From Piscinibacter sp. (GTDB lineage Bacteria > Pseudomonadota > Gammaproteobacteria > Burkholderiales > Burkholderiaceae_C), in the NCBI GenBank assembly GCA_019635485.1, contig JAHBZL010000029.1:1-64000 (forward strand): a stretch of DNA of 64,000 nucleotides, given 5' to 3'. The translations under genes were made by a program, and so were the position numbers. Of this stretch, positions 16,398 to 27,942 are shown one piece after another. Each line of letters starts with the position of its first letter. Position 1 is the stretch's first letter. The notes beneath the pieces were generated by a model, which saw nothing but the letters and a program-made list of their open reading frames with translations, had not been told where the DNA came from and searched no databases.

Positions 16398-17525
16398 CTA
16401 GGTGCGGGGGGCCGCCGGCTCGTCGGCGCGGGCGCCGACCCGCACCAGCAGGTAGACCATCGCGGCGTACGGCCACAGCCAGCCGACCCATTGCGCCGCG
16501 CCGTGGAAGCGGATGAACCGGCCCTGCTCCCAGGCCAGCAGGCTCTCGGCGAAATACGGATCGGCCGGCACCTGCACCACCAGCAGCACGAGCGCGGTCA
16601 GCGCGACCAGGCCGACCCCGGCGACCATGCGCCGTGGCAGCGGCACGAGCAGCAGCGCGAGCAGCGCGCCGAGCGCGAAGCCGGCGCCGGCATTGGCGGT
16701 GCGCCAGGCCAGCGCGTGGTCCGGCCCGAAGTTCAGCGCGGTCGAGAGCGTGGTGGCGGCCCAGCCCAGCGCTGTCGCCCCGCCGACCAGCAAGAGGCGC
16801 CGCCAGCCCGGCCGCGCCACCGTGAAGGCCACCATGCAGGGCGCCAGCAGTCCGAGCGCGACGATGACGAGTTCGGTGCCCGGGGACGGCGGCCCGAGTC
16901 GCGGCTCCGCGCTGAGCCAGGGCTCGACCAGCGGCAGCACCGAGCTGCCTTCGAGCAGCTCGCGGGCCCCTTCCTGGGCCCGCACCAGCACCTGCCCGAG
17001 CCCGAGCGGCAAGGGCGCCGGGAACAGCAGCCCGATCGGCCAGAGCAGCAGCAAGGCCAGGCCGCCGGCGCTGCGGCCGATGAACCAGCGGTCGCGCACG
17101 GCCTGCCAGCGTTCGACCCCGCCCAGTCGATGCACCAGGGCACCGATCGCCACGCCGGCCGCCGTACCCAGCGTGTTCAGCGCCAGGTCGACGTTCGACG
17201 GCACCCGGCGCGGCAGGAAGTTCTGCAGCAGTTCCATCGCCAGCGACAGTACGCAGCCCGCCGCCAGCGTCGTCCAGGCCGCCCGGGCCTGCGCCGCGCC
17301 GCGGCGCACCTGGGCGCCGAAGAGCAGCGCGCCGAGCGGCATGTAGCCGAGCAGGTTGGCGACCAGGTCGAAACCGCTCCAGTAGCGTGACGGCGGCGCC
17401 ACCAGGAACTGCAGCAGCGGTGCGCTCGAATCGCGCCAGCCCGAGAACGGGTACAGGCTCGCGTAGCCGATCAGCGCCGCATAAAGCCAGGCCAGCGGGA
17501 CGGCGGAACTGCGGTGACCCACCAC
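16398..17525 (-). CDS. VanZ family multi-span membrane protein
   Basis: A 375-residue protein with about nine or ten hydrophobic segments. The N-terminal ~135 residues form a VanZ-like domain (e.g. LVANLLGYMPLGALLFG, ELLQNFLPRRVPSNVDLALN). The C-terminal ~240 residues add further membrane spans. VanZ proteins are linked to low-level teicoplanin resistance in Gram-positives, but in Gram-negatives the role is unknown. It starts with GTG and lies 12 bases after hemJ. Confidence 0.75.
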   Translation of the reverse strand: MVGHRSSAVPLAWLYAALIGYASLYPFSGWRDSSAPLLQFLVAPPSRYWSGFDLVANLLGYMPLGALLFGAQVRRGAAQARAAWTTLAAGCVLSLAMELLQNFLPRRVPSNVDLALNTLGTAAGVAIGALVHRLGGVERWQAVRDRWFIGRSAGGLALLLLWPIGLLFPAPLPLGLGQVLVRAQEGARELLEGSSVLPLVEPWLSAEPRLGPPSPGTELVIVALGLLAPCMVAFTVARPGWRRLLLVGGATALGWAATTLSTALNFGPDHALAWRTANAGAGFALGALLALLLVPLPRRMVAGVGLVALTALVLLVVQVPADPYFAESLLAWEQGRFIRFHGAAQWVGWLWPYAAMVYLLVRVGARADEPAAPRT

Positions 17526-17537
17526 GGCGACAGCGGG

Positions 17538-17966
17538 TCAGAACGGCTTGACCACCACCAGGACGACGATGGCAGCGAAGAACAGCACCGCGGTTTCGTT
17601 GAAGACACGGAACCAGCGCTCGCTGCGCCGGTTCGTGAACTGCTCGAAGCGCCGCAGCAGCGATCGGCACGCATGGTGGTAGCCGATCGCGCCCACCACC
17701 AGCAGCAGCTTGGCGTGCAGCCAGCCGTTGCCCGGCCCGCGCCCGATTCCGTAGTAGAGCCACAGCACCAGCCCCAGCCCGAGCGCCGGGATCATCAGCA
17801 GCCCGCCGAACCGGTACAGGCGGCGCGCCATCATCAGCAGCCGCTCGCGCTCGGCGTGGCTGTCCGCCGGGACCGACGCGAGGTTGACGAAGATGCGTGG
17901 CAGGTAGAACAAGGCGGCGAACCAGGCCGCCACGAAAACGATGTGGAACGCTTTCACCCAGAGCAT
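17538..17966 (-). CDS. hemJ: Protoporphyrinogen IX oxidase HemJ
   Basis: A 142-residue inner-membrane protein with four hydrophobic helices. The N-terminal MLWVKAFHIVFVAAWFAALF contains the conserved His, and YLPRIFVN and RRLYRFGGLLMIPAL follow. HemJ oxidises protoporphyrinogen IX late in haem synthesis. Its head-to-head neighbour hemB supports this assignment over generic CopD-like annotation. A CATAAT box (17973-17978) lies just before the ATG, and a terminator-like hairpin lies 22 bases upstream. Confidence 0.9.
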   Translation of the reverse strand: MLWVKAFHIVFVAAWFAALFYLPRIFVNLASVPADSHAERERLLMMARRLYRFGGLLMIPALGLGLVLWLYYGIGRGPGNGWLHAKLLLVVGAIGYHHACRSLLRRFEQFTNRRSERWFRVFNETAVLFFAAIVVLVVVKPF

Positions 17967-17988
17967 CGGGGCATTATGGCGGGCGCAT

Positions 17989-19199
<1,211 letters not shown>

Positions 19200-19210
19200 T
19201 CTTCGCGCCC

Positions 19211-20308
19211 ATGCGCATCTTCCACGCCAGCGGGGAGCAGTTCACCGAGCTCCCGGACCTGCCCGACACGCTGCCGACCACCGGCTACCTGTGGATCGGC
19301 AGCGCGCGGCGCGAGTTCGAGGTGGGCAGCGCGACGCTGCAGGCCGCGCTGCACCGCTGGTACGCCACGCAGGTGGTCGACCTGCACGTCTCCGACCTGC
19401 TGAACAACCAGCTGCCGTCCCACTTCGACTACACCTCGGGCTACGACCTGCTGGTGTTCCGCCGCCTGGCCGCCGGCGCCGGCACGGCCGGCAAATTCCT
19501 CGACGAGAGCCACGGCACCTCGGCTTCGGCCAAGTCGGCGCTGGAGGCGATCGACACCAGCCCGGTCGGCTTCGTCGTGCTCGACAAAGTGCTGATCACG
19601 GTCCACCCGACCGACTGCCAGGTGCGCGAGTTCTTCTCGACCCGGTTGCTGCAGCAGGCCCAGATCGGCGAGGCGCGTGCCGGCGGGCGTCTGCCGACCA
19701 GCCCCGCCGACCTGATGCTGCGCATGGTCAACCACATGGTGGACAGCTACCTCGAGCTGCGCCGCCTGCTGACGCGCCAGTTCACCTACCTGCAGCAGGA
19801 GCTGTTCCGGCCGCGCAGCAACTTCCGCAACTGGCACCTGCTGCTGGAGTCGCGCAACGCGCTGCACATGCTGGAGGACACCTGCGAGGACCAGCGCAGC
19901 GCGATGATCGAATGGATCGACGCGCTCGAGGAATGGCCCGACGTGCCGGATCCCGCCGTGCGCCGCGAGCGCGAATTGCTGCGACTGCGCTCGCGCGACG
20001 TGATCGAGCACATCGAGCGCGTGCTGACGCACGTGCGTCGCCTCGAATCCTCCGCCGAGACCGCGGTGCAGATGCACTTCTCGGCGCAGAGCCACCGCAC
20101 CAACAACATCATGCGTGCGTTGACCGTGCTGACCGCGATCTTCCTGCCGCTGAACCTCGTCACCGGCTTCTTCGGCATGAACTTCGACGCCCTGCCGCTG
20201 ATCCACAGCGCCACCGGGTTCTGGGTCGCCGCGCTCATCATGCTCGCGCTGGGCATCGGGCTGAGCGTGTACTTCTGGCGCAAGAACTACCTGGGCAGCA
20301 CGCCTTGA
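19211..20308 (+). CDS. CorA/ZntB family metal ion transporter
   Basis: A 365-residue protein of the CorA superfamily. A large N-terminal cytoplasmic domain and long helices lead to two C-terminal membrane spans, with the signature GFFGMNFDALP between them (GMN motif). CorA-type proteins form pentameric Mg2+ channels, while ZntB-type ones move Zn2+. The sequence alone does not separate them. It starts 11 bases after hemB and its stop overlaps the start of the next gene (TTGA). Confidence 0.9.
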   Translation: MRIFHASGEQFTELPDLPDTLPTTGYLWIGSARREFEVGSATLQAALHRWYATQVVDLHVSDLLNNQLPSHFDYTSGYDLLVFRRLAAGAGTAGKFLDESHGTSASAKSALEAIDTSPVGFVVLDKVLITVHPTDCQVREFFSTRLLQQAQIGEARAGGRLPTSPADLMLRMVNHMVDSYLELRRLLTRQFTYLQQELFRPRSNFRNWHLLLESRNALHMLEDTCEDQRSAMIEWIDALEEWPDVPDPAVRRERELLRLRSRDVIEHIERVLTHVRRLESSAETAVQMHFSAQSHRTNNIMRALTVLTAIFLPLNLVTGFFGMNFDALPLIHSATGFWVAALIMLALGIGLSVYFWRKNYLGSTP

Positions 20309-21216
20309 GCGCGCTTCGATTCAGCCCGCGGCAGCTCGCGCTGCTGGTCGCGCTCACGCTCATCTGGGGCCTGAACTGGCCGGTGATGAAACTCGGGGTC
20401 AGCCAGTTCCCGCCGCTGACCTTCCGTGCCCTGTCGATGTGGCTGGGCCTGCCCGTGCTGTGGCTGGCGCTGCGCGCGCTGAAGGTGCCGCTGACCATCC
20501 CGCGCGCCGAATGGCCCGAGCTGGCGCGGTTGAGCGTGACCAACATGATCGTCTGGCACGTGCTGGCGATCATCTCGGTGCAGGCGCTGTCCTCGGGGCG
20601 GGCGGCGATCCTCGGTTACACGATGCCGGTATTCTCGGCGCTGTGGGGCATGACGCTGTTCGGCCAGCGCCTGAACGCGCGCCAGCTGGCCGGCGTGGCG
20701 GCCGCCGCGCTGGGCGTCGCACTGCTGCTCTGGCACGAACTGGCGCGCATGGCGGGCCGGCCCTGGGCGGCCGCCGGCATGCTGGTCGCCGCCGCGGTGT
20801 GGGCGCTCGGCACGCAGCAGCTGCGCCGCACCGCGATGCGTTCGGCGACGCTCGCGATCGTGTTCTGGATGACGGTGCTGACGACGCTGGTGATGACCGT
20901 GCTGGCCAGTGCGCTGGAGCACGGGCGCTGGTCCGCGCCGAACCCGGCGGTCTGGGCGACGATCCTCTACAACGCCGTGCTGATCTTCGGCTTCGCCCAG
21001 CCGGTCTGGCTGTACCTGGCGCGCAACCTGCCGCCGATCGCCTCCACGCTGTCGGTGATGCTGATCCCGGTGCTGGGCGTGCTGTCCGGTGCGGCCTGGC
21101 TCGGCGAAGTGCTGCACTGGCAGGACTTCGCGGCGATCGCGCTGATGCTGACGGCGATCGCCTCGGTGCTGCTGCCGCAGCGCGCGACCGGGCCGGTCGG
21201 TCAGGGCGCCGCGTAG
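20305..21216 (+). CDS. EamA/DMT family transporter
   Basis: A 303-residue drug/metabolite transporter with about ten membrane spans in two EamA repeats. [19 protein letters not shown] is the characteristic first helix. I start at TTG 20305, which overlaps the CorA stop as TTGA and gives [15 protein letters not shown]. Members export amino acids or metabolites; the substrate is unknown. Its 3' end overlaps the convergent ybeY by 16 bases. Confidence 0.87.
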   Translation: MSALRFSPRQLALLVALTLIWGLNWPVMKLGVSQFPPLTFRALSMWLGLPVLWLALRALKVPLTIPRAEWPELARLSVTNMIVWHVLAIISVQALSSGRAAILGYTMPVFSALWGMTLFGQRLNARQLAGVAAAALGVALLLWHELARMAGRPWAAAGMLVAAAVWALGTQQLRRTAMRSATLAIVFWMTVLTTLVMTVLASALEHGRWSAPNPAVWATILYNAVLIFGFAQPVWLYLARNLPPIASTLSVMLIPVLGVLSGAAWLGEVLHWQDFAAIALMLTAIASVLLPQRATGPVGQGAA

Positions 21217-21650
21217 GGGTCGGGAAAGCCGAGCGCCGCGAGAATGCGCGTCTCGCGCGCCTCCATCACGCGTGCGTCGCGCAACCGCTCGTGGTCATAA
21301 CCCTGTGCATGCAGCGCGCCGTGCACCAGCAGGTGCGCGTAGTGCGCCTCCAGCGCGAGGCCCTGCTCGCGTGCCTCGCGCTCGACCACCGGCGCACACA
21401 GCACGAGGTCGGCGACGACGGTCGGCGCCCGCTCGTAGTCGAAGGTCAGCACGTTGGTCGCGTAGTCGCGGCCGCGGAAGTCGCGGTTCAGCGCCTGGCC
21501 TTCCGGCGCGTCGACGATCCGCACGGCGATCTCCGCCGGCGCGTCGAGCGCGGCGCGCAGCCAGCGGGCGACGCGGTGCCGCGGCAGCTCGCGGCGGTGC
21601 CGCGGATCGCCGAACTGCAGCGCGAGCGTCAGCGCCTCACGCCCGATCAT
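21201..21650 (-). CDS. ybeY: Endoribonuclease YbeY
   Basis: A 149-residue zinc-dependent RNase needed for 16S 3' maturation and ribosome quality control. The metal motif [11 protein letters not shown] (consensus HGxLHLxGYDH) is complete, and [13 protein letters not shown] matches the family. The start at the ATG at 21650 overlaps the end of phoH by 14 bases, giving the common phoH-ybeY pair. The open frame further upstream is antisense or out-of-frame noise. Confidence 0.95.
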   Translation of the reverse strand: MIGREALTLALQFGDPRHRRELPRHRVARWLRAALDAPAEIAVRIVDAPEGQALNRDFRGRDYATNVLTFDYERAPTVVADLVLCAPVVEREAREQGLALEAHYAHLLVHGALHAQGYDHERLRDARVMEARETRILAALGFPDPYAAP

Positions 21651-22638
21651 CGGAGCCGCGGGCGTCGTAGGCCTCGACGATGCGCGCCACCAGCGGGTGG
21701 CGCACGACGTCGGCGGCGGTGAAGCGGGTCGTCGCGATGCCGCGCACGCGGCGCAGCACACGTTCGGCATCGATGAGCCCGCTCTGCGTGCCGCGCGGCA
21801 GGTCGATCTGGCTCACGTCGCCGGTCACCACCGCCTTGGCGCCGAAGCCGATGCGCGTCAGGAACATCTTCATCTGCTCGGGCGTCGTGTTCTGCGCCTC
21901 GTCGAGGATCACGAACGCATGGTTCAGCGTGCGGCCGCGCATGAAGGCCAGCGGCGCGATCTCCAGCAGCCCCTTCTCGAAGGCCTTGGTGACGCGGTCG
22001 AAGCCCATCAGGTCGTACAGCGCGTCGTACAGCGGGCGCAGGTAGGGATCGACCTTCTGCGCCAGGTCGCCGGGCAGGAAGCCGAGCCGCTCGCCGGCCT
22101 CGACGGCCGGCCGCGTCAGGATGATGCGCTGCACCTGGCTGCGCTCCAGCGCATCGACCGCGCAGGCCACGGCCAGGAAGGTCTTGCCGGTGCCGGCGGG
22201 GCCGATGCCGAAGGTGATGTCGTGCGCCAGCATGTTGCGCAGGTAGGTCACCTGGTTCGGCGTGCGCCCGGCCAGGTCGGCGCGCCGCGTGTGCAGCACG
22301 ATCTCCGCCTCGTCCGGCTCGGCGCGTTCGGTGCGGCTCTTGACCGCCCGCAGCGCAGGCGGCCCCTTCAAGTCCGATTGCGCCTCGAACAGCGCCAACT
22401 GCAGCTGCTCGGCCCCGATCGGCCGGCGCGCCCGGTCGTACAGCGACTGCAGCAGCGCCACGGCACGCTCGGCCTGGCGCTTGCCGCCTTCGACGCGGAA
22501 CGACTCGTTGCGGCGGGTGATGCTCACGTCCAGCGCCGCCTCGATGCTGCGCAGGTGCTCGTCCAGGCTGCCGCACAGGTGCGCCAGCCGGGCGTTGTCG
22601 GAGGGGATGAAGGCGTGGCGCAGGATCACGGCCGGCAT
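21637..22638 (-). CDS. phoH: PhoH-like ATPase
   Basis: A 333-residue PhoH/YbeZ family protein. The P-loop is [15 protein letters not shown] and the Walker B segment is [34 protein letters not shown] and [14 protein letters not shown] are further hallmarks. The N-terminal part resembles a KH-like RNA-binding region. YbeZ works with YbeY in RNA metabolism, and the overlapping ybeY gene supports that role. It is divergent from the sensor kinase gene. Confidence 0.95.
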   Translation of the reverse strand: MPAVILRHAFIPSDNARLAHLCGSLDEHLRSIEAALDVSITRRNESFRVEGGKRQAERAVALLQSLYDRARRPIGAEQLQLALFEAQSDLKGPPALRAVKSRTERAEPDEAEIVLHTRRADLAGRTPNQVTYLRNMLAHDITFGIGPAGTGKTFLAVACAVDALERSQVQRIILTRPAVEAGERLGFLPGDLAQKVDPYLRPLYDALYDLMGFDRVTKAFEKGLLEIAPLAFMRGRTLNHAFVILDEAQNTTPEQMKMFLTRIGFGAKAVVTGDVSQIDLPRGTQSGLIDAERVLRRVRGIATTRFTAADVVRHPLVARIVEAYDARGSDDRA

Positions 22639-22671
22639 TGTCGCCGCAAGCCATCCTGCACAATTGTCCGG

Positions 22672-24570
22672 ATGACCCCGGCCGCCCTGTCACGCCTCGT
22701 CGCGCACGCGCTGCGCGTCTGCGCCCTGCTGGGCCTGCTCGGGCTGCCGGCCGTCTCGGCCGGGGCAGCGTCGCAGCCGACGCAGGTGCTGCAGTCCGCG
22801 CTGGCGGTGGCCAGCGAGGCGGACCACTTCCCGGACCGCGATCCGGACGTCGCCGAGGTGTCGCTGCCGGACGACTGGTCGTCCCGCTCGCCGCGGCTGG
22901 ACGGCACCGTCTGGTACCGGGTGCGCTTCGACCCGGCCGCGGGCATCGACCGCAGCGACCTGCTGGCGCTGTACGTGCCGCGCGTGTGCAGCAACTTCGA
23001 GGTGTTCCTGAACGGCCGGCTGATCCACCGCGGCGGCAGCATGCAGGAACCGCTGACGCGCAACTGCCACTACCCCCAGCTGGTCCCGCTGCCGGGCGGG
23101 CTGCTGCTGTCGCGCGGCAACGTGCTGGACCTGAAGGTGCGCGGCCACGCGCTGCAGCGTGTCGCGGCCCGGCAGCGCGCCGCCGGGCTGTCCGAGCTGA
23201 TGCTGGGCGAGCAGGGCGCGCTGCGCGCGCGGCAGGAACAGGACCGCTTCTGGAACGTCGACATGGTGGCGGCGGCCAACCTGGCGCTGGCGGTGCTCGG
23301 CGCGGTGCTGGTGGTGCTGGCCTGGCTGAACCGGCGCGAGGCCGCGATGGGCTACTTCGGCCTGATGGCGCTCGGCTGGGCGGCCCTGTCGGGTCGGCTG
23401 TGGTGGCGCGACATCCCGCTGGACGGCGCCAGCGTCGAGTTCCTGGTCTGCCTCGGCTTCACGCCGATCCTGGCGCTCGCGGTGCAGTTCCTGCTGAGCC
23501 ACGCCAACGTACGCTCGCGCGTGCTCGAGGCGGCGCTGCTCGCGCAGTGCGTGATCCTGCCGATGAGCCTGCTGCTGGCGGGGCCCGCGCGCCTGTTCGA
23601 GCTCGCCAGCGCCTGGTACCTGGTGCTGGCCGCCGAAGGCGTCGGCGCGATGGTGCTGTACCTGCGCATCACCTGGCGCGAACGCCGCAACGAGTTCTGG
23701 ACCATGGCGCCGGCACTGGCCGCGGCCGGCGGGGTGCTGCTGTTCGAGGTGGCCGTGCAGCGCGGCTGGCTCGCCGCACCGCCGGTGGCGCTGCTGCAGT
23801 TCGTGATGCCGATGCTGATGGTCGCGCTGGCGCTGCGCCTGCTGATGGTGTTCGGCCGCCAGCAGCGCCATGTCGACCTGGGCCGCCACGCGATGGAGGC
23901 GCGCATCCGCGAGATCACCACCGAGGTCGAGCGCAACTACGCGCAGCTGGCCGAGATGCGCGTGGAGCAGGTGACGCAGCAGGAGCGCAAGCGCATCGCG
24001 GCCGACCTGCACGACGACCTCGGCGCCAAGCTGCTGACCATCGTGCACACCAGCGAGAGCGAGCGCATCTCGACGCTGGCCCGCGAGGCGCTGGAGGAGA
24101 TGCGCCTGTCGGTGCGCGGGCTGACCGGCAAGCCGGTGCGCCTGGCCGACGCGCTGGCGGACTGGCGCGCCGAGACCGTCTCGCGGCTCGGCCAGGCCAA
24201 CGTCGAGATCGACTGGCGCAGCCTCGCCGAGGAGACCGAGCAGGTGCTGCCGGCGCGCGGCTACGTGCAGACCACGCGCATCCTGCGCGAGGCGGTCAGC
24301 AACATCATCAAGCACAGCGGCGCCTCGCACTGCAAGGTGCGCTGCGCGATCGCGGACGGCCAGTTCGGCATCAACATCCAGGACAACGGCAAGGGCATCC
24401 CGATGGAGCTGGACGGCAAGCTCGACCGCGGCCACGGCATGTCCAGCATGAAGCACCGCGCCAAGCAGATGCAGGGGCAGTGCCTGGTCGAGTCCGGCCC
24501 CGGGTACGGCACCGTGATCCGCCTCACGCTGCCGCTCGGCCCCGAGCTGCCGGCCGGCGCGGCGCGCTGA
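22672..24570 (+). CDS. Membrane sensor histidine kinase (7TM-type, HisKA_3)
   Basis: A 632-residue sensor kinase. An N-terminal signal sequence is followed by a periplasmic jelly-roll-like domain (residues ~40-200; e.g. GTVWYRVRFDP, FEVFLNGRLIHRGG). Seven hydrophobic helices follow (~205-395), then a coiled helix. The phospho-acceptor His lies in ERKRIAADLHDDLGAKLL. The ATPase domain has REAVSNIIKHSGASH (N-box) and IQDNGKGIP. It is followed after 48 bases by its response regulator. The signal sensed is unknown. Confidence 0.92.
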   Translation: MTPAALSRLVAHALRVCALLGLLGLPAVSAGAASQPTQVLQSALAVASEADHFPDRDPDVAEVSLPDDWSSRSPRLDGTVWYRVRFDPAAGIDRSDLLALYVPRVCSNFEVFLNGRLIHRGGSMQEPLTRNCHYPQLVPLPGGLLLSRGNVLDLKVRGHALQRVAARQRAAGLSELMLGEQGALRARQEQDRFWNVDMVAAANLALAVLGAVLVVLAWLNRREAAMGYFGLMALGWAALSGRLWWRDIPLDGASVEFLVCLGFTPILALAVQFLLSHANVRSRVLEAALLAQCVILPMSLLLAGPARLFELASAWYLVLAAEGVGAMVLYLRITWRERRNEFWTMAPALAAAGGVLLFEVAVQRGWLAAPPVALLQFVMPMLMVALALRLLMVFGRQQRHVDLGRHAMEARIREITTEVERNYAQLAEMRVEQVTQQERKRIAADLHDDLGAKLLTIVHTSESERISTLAREALEEMRLSVRGLTGKPVRLADALADWRAETVSRLGQANVEIDWRSLAEETEQVLPARGYVQTTRILREAVSNIIKHSGASHCKVRCAIADGQFGINIQDNGKGIPMELDGKLDRGHGMSSMKHRAKQMQGQCLVESGPGYGTVIRLTLPLGPELPAGAAR

Positions 24571-24618
24571 TACGATCCGACGCTGGCGGGCCCGTCGCGG
24601 CCCCGGACGAGGTGTGCC

Positions 24619-25272
24619 ATGAAGAACATCCTCCTGCTCGAGGATCTGCCCGAGATCCGCACCTGGCTGAAGGCGTTGGTGACCCAGGTGTTCCCGCAGT
24701 CCCAGATTTCAGAGGCGGCCCGCGTGCATGACGCGCTGGGCCTGATCAGCGCGGTGAAGTTCGATCTCGCGCTGATCGACCTCGGCCTGCCCGACGGCTC
24801 CGGCGTCGACGTGGTCGCCGCGCTGCGCGAGCAGCAGCCCGAGGCGCAGTCGGTGGTGGTGACCATCCACGACGACGACGACCACCTGTTCCCGGCGCTG
24901 CAGGCCGGTGCCTTCGGCTACGTGCTGAAGGAGCAGGCGCGCGAGCTGATCGCCGAGCAGCTCAACCGCATGAGCCAGGGCGAGCCGCCGCTGTCGCCCT
25001 CGATCGCGCGCAAGGTCATCTCGTACTTCGCCGCCCAGGCCAAGCCGCAGAAGGACTCGCTGCCGCACGTGCAGCTGACCGACCGCGAGAACGAGGTGCT
25101 GCTGCGCGTCGCCAAGGGTTTCACGCTGCCGGAGATCGGCGTGCAGCTGAACCTGTCGCGCCACACGATCGCCGACTACGTCAAGCAGATCTACCGCAAG
25201 CTCAACGTGAGCTCGCGCGCCGAGGCGGCCCTCGAGGCGCAGCGGCTGGGCCTGTTCGGACGAGGCCGCTGA
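24619..25272 (+). CDS. LuxR/NarL-type response regulator
   Basis: A 217-residue DNA-binding regulator. The receiver domain (1-120) has the acidic residues LLLEDLPE, phospho-acceptor Asp54 in [13 protein letters not shown] and Lys104 in GYVLKEQ. The C-terminal LuxR helix-turn-helix spans ~150-210 ([39 protein letters not shown]). It is the partner of the adjacent kinase. Target genes are not identifiable. Confidence 0.94.
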   Translation: MKNILLLEDLPEIRTWLKALVTQVFPQSQISEAARVHDALGLISAVKFDLALIDLGLPDGSGVDVVAALREQQPEAQSVVVTIHDDDDHLFPALQAGAFGYVLKEQARELIAEQLNRMSQGEPPLSPSIARKVISYFAAQAKPQKDSLPHVQLTDRENEVLLRVAKGFTLPEIGVQLNLSRHTIADYVKQIYRKLNVSSRAEAALEAQRLGLFGRGR

Positions 25273-25303
25273 TGGGCGGCAACCCGGCGCCGGGTGCCCG
25301 ATC

Positions 25304-25876
25304 TTGATCGGCCGGCTGACCGGCACGCTGGCCGAGAAGTCGCCGCCGCAGGTGCTGGTGGACGTGGGCGGCGTCGGCTACGAGGTCGACGTGCCGATGA
25401 GCAGCTTCTACAACCTGCCCGGCCTCGGCGAGCGGGTCACGCTGCTGACCCACTTCGTCGTGCGCGAGGACGCGCAGCTGCTGTACGGCTTCCTGACGCA
25501 CGACGAGCGCGCCACCTTCCGCCAGCTGGTCCGCATCAGCGGCGTCGGCCCGCGCACGGCGCTGGCCATTCTCTCCGGCCTGTCGGTGGCCGAACTCGCG
25601 CAGGCCGTCAGCCTGCAGGAAAGCGGCCGGCTCGTGAAGGTGCCGGGGATCGGCAAGAAGACCGCCGAGCGCCTGCTGCTCGAGCTGAAGGGCAAGCTCG
25701 GCGATGCGCTGGCCGCGCCGGCCAGCGTCGGCAGCGACGCGCAGGCCGACATCCTGCAGGCGCTGCTGGCGCTGGGCTACAACGACCGCGAGGCGTCGGC
25801 CGCGCTGAAGGCGCTGCCCCGGGACATCGGCGTGAGCGACGGCATCAAGGCGGCGTTGAAGGCGCTCGCGCGCTGA
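25304..25876 (+). CDS. ruvA: Holliday junction branch migration protein RuvA
   Basis: A 190-residue DNA-binding subunit that holds Holliday junctions for Ruv[21 protein letters not shown] begins the OB fold, two helix-hairpin-helix motifs follow ([13 protein letters not shown] and [17 protein letters not shown]), and a RuvB-contacting C-terminal domain ends the protein. It starts with TTG at 25304, and ruvB follows 39 bases later. ruvC is not in this window. Confidence 0.96.
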   Translation: MIGRLTGTLAEKSPPQVLVDVGGVGYEVDVPMSSFYNLPGLGERVTLLTHFVVREDAQLLYGFLTHDERATFRQLVRISGVGPRTALAILSGLSVAELAQAVSLQESGRLVKVPGIGKKTAERLLLELKGKLGDALAAPASVGSDAQADILQALLALGYNDREASAALKALPRDIGVSDGIKAALKALAR

Positions 25877-25915
25877 CGCCCCTGCGGCCGCGGGCGCCGC
25901 GCGGATAATCGGTCC

Positions 25916-26974
25916 ATGAGCATCCAGACCGACGACTTCGCCCCCGCCCGACGGGTCGTCAGTGCCGCGCCCGCCTCGCCCAACGAGGAGGCGATCGAAC
26001 GCGCGCTGCGGCCCAAAGGGCTGGCGGAGTACGTGGGTCAGGCGAAGGTGCGCGAGCAGCTCGAGATCTTCATCGGCGCCGCGAAGAAGCGCAGCGAGGC
26101 GATGGACCACGTGCTGCTGTTCGGCCCGCCGGGCCTGGGCAAGACCACGCTGTCGCACATCATCGCGCACGAGCTGGGCGTGCACCTGCGGCAGACCTCC
26201 GGCCCGGTGCTCGAGAAGCCCAAGGACCTGGCCGCGATCCTGACCAACCTCGAGCGCAACGACGTGCTCTTCATCGACGAGATCCACCGGCTCTCGCCGG
26301 TCGTCGAGGAGATCCTCTACCCTGCGCTGGAGGACTACCAGATCGACATCATGATCGGCGAAGGCCCGGCGGCGCGCTCGATCAAGCTCGACCTGCAGCC
26401 CTTCACGCTGGTCGGTGCGACGACCCGCGCCGGCATGCTGACCAACCCGCTGCGCGACCGCTTCGGCATCGTCGCGCGGCTCGAGTTCTACAGCCCGCCG
26501 GAACTGGCGCATATCGTGGGCCGCTCGGCCGGCCTGCTCGAGGTGCCCATCGACGAGGCCGGCGCGTTCGAGATCGCGCGCCGCTCGCGCGGGACGCCGC
26601 GCATTGCCAACCGGCTGCTGCGCCGGGTGCGCGACTACGCCGAGGTGAAGGGCGACGGACGCATCGTGCAGGCGCTCGCGGAGAAGGCGCTCGCGATGCT
26701 GGACGTCGACCCGCTCGGCTTCGACCTGATGGACCGCAAGCTGCTCGAGGCGGTGGTACACCGCTTCGACGGCGGCCCGGTCGGGCTGGACAACGTCGCC
26801 GCCGCGATCGGCGAGGAGCGCGACACGATCGAGGACGTGATCGAGCCCTACCTGATCCAGCAGGGTTACCTGCAGCGCACGCCTCGGGGCCGTGTGGCGA
26901 CGCTGGCCGCCTACCGCCACCTCGGCGTCGCGCCGCCGAAAGGCGCGCCGGCCGACCTGTTCGACGGCGCCTGA
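25916..26974 (+). CDS. ruvB: Holliday junction helicase RuvB
   Basis: A 352-residue AAA+ motor that drives branch migration with RuvA. The Walker A motif is [15 protein letters not shown] and Walker B is [12 protein letters not shown]. Sensor and arginine-finger segments ([19 protein letters not shown]) are present, and the C-terminal winged helix ends in [17 protein letters not shown]. All core features are intact. Confidence 0.97.
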   Translation: MSIQTDDFAPARRVVSAAPASPNEEAIERALRPKGLAEYVGQAKVREQLEIFIGAAKKRSEAMDHVLLFGPPGLGKTTLSHIIAHELGVHLRQTSGPVLEKPKDLAAILTNLERNDVLFIDEIHRLSPVVEEILYPALEDYQIDIMIGEGPAARSIKLDLQPFTLVGATTRAGMLTNPLRDRFGIVARLEFYSPPELAHIVGRSAGLLEVPIDEAGAFEIARRSRGTPRIANRLLRRVRDYAEVKGDGRIVQALAEKALAMLDVDPLGFDLMDRKLLEAVVHRFDGGPVGLDNVAAAIGEERDTIEDVIEPYLIQQGYLQRTPRGRVATLAAYRHLGVAPPKGAPADLFDGA

Positions 26975-27002
26975 GCACGGCGCCCCTCACCGGAGCCCGC
27001 CG

Positions 27003-27452
27003 ATGGCCTCGCCTCCCCTGACCCCGGCCGACAAGGACGCCGACCGCCACGCCTGGGCGATGCTGCAGCGCGCCCGACCGACGGTCGACTGGGACAAGAG
27101 CACGCTGCGCCGCGCCGACCTGACCGGCGAGGGCCAGTGGTCGCGCGTGATGGCCGGTCACGACGACGAGCGGCATCTGTACGTCGGCGTCGTGCGTCCC
27201 GGCCGCGAAGGCCCGACCAACCCGCACGTGGTCGTGGTCGGCGACGTCAAATCGCTCTCGCTGGGATTCCACAAGCTCGAGCGCCCGGAGCAGTGCTGCG
27301 CCCTCGACGACACCCCGCTGGAAGGCTGCCGTCCGCGGCGCGGCAAGAGCGGCCTGACGCTGACGGTCGATGGCGCGACCGTCACCCGGCTGTACTGGAA
27401 CGGCCCGGCGAAACGCTTCGACGTCACGCCGGGACGGCTGCCCTCAGAGTAG
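27003..27452 (+). CDS. Hypothetical protein
   Basis: A 149-residue soluble, charged protein with no signal peptide or membrane segment. It reads like a small beta-rich cytoplasmic protein (RHLYVGVVRPGREG, HVVVVGDVKSLSLGFHKLE, LTLTVDGATVTRLYWNG). I do not recognise a family. It follows ruvB by 28 bases and could be in the same transcript. Its last 9 bases overlap the convergent gene. Confidence 0.65.
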   Translation: MASPPLTPADKDADRHAWAMLQRARPTVDWDKSTLRRADLTGEGQWSRVMAGHDDERHLYVGVVRPGREGPTNPHVVVVGDVKSLSLGFHKLERPEQCCALDDTPLEGCRPRRGKSGLTLTVDGATVTRLYWNGPAKRFDVTPGRLPSE

Positions 27453-27848
27453 GTCCTCGATCACCAGCCGGTGGTATTTCTCGGCCAGCAGCGCGCCGTG
27501 GCCGCGCACCGTGGCCGCCACGCGCCCGGCCTGCTCGTCATCCGGCGCGAACACGATCAGCCAGCTCGCCCCGTCGGCCGCCAGGGCCTTGTACTTGCGC
27601 ATCAGCGACACCTCGTAGCCGAAGCCGGCGAAGTCGCTGGTGTGCTGCAGCATCCGGTCCATCTCGTCGTTTTCCTCGGCGGCGCTGTATTCGAGCACGT
27701 CGTCGCGTTCGAATCCCTGCTGCAGCAGGGCGCGCACCGCCGCGGCGGCCGAGTCGTCGTCGGGCATCGCCACCACCACGTGACCGATCGGCTTGAAGGC
27801 GCCGAGCGAATGCGGGTGGTCGGCCTTGGTCATGCGCTTGAGGGCCAT
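27444..27848 (-). CDS. Hypothetical stress-type protein (GlsB/general-stress-like)
   Basis: A 134-residue cytoplasmic protein. The central VVVAMPDDDSAAAAVRALLQQGF, which begins a ferredoxin-like alpha/beta pattern, is followed by acidic and Met-rich helices. It resembles small proteins that detect or modulate by an alpha/beta sandwich with conserved 'D..aa..al...Gf' spacing. I cannot assign a function. The start ATG at 27848 is preceded by AGGAGGC-like bases. It overlaps the convergent upstream gene by 9 bases. Confidence 0.6.
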   Translation of the reverse strand: MALKRMTKADHPHSLGAFKPIGHVVVAMPDDDSAAAAVRALLQQGFERDDVLEYSAAEENDEMDRMLQHTSDFAGFGYEVSLMRKYKALAADGASWLIVFAPDDEQAGRVAATVRGHGALLAEKYHRLVIEDLL

Positions 27849-27942
27849 GATCGCAAGCCTCCTTGGCAGGGTGGTGCGGCCACTGTACGCCGCTGCCCGC
27901 CGGACCGGAAACCCGCGCCCGCGTCCCGGTCTTGCGCCGGCC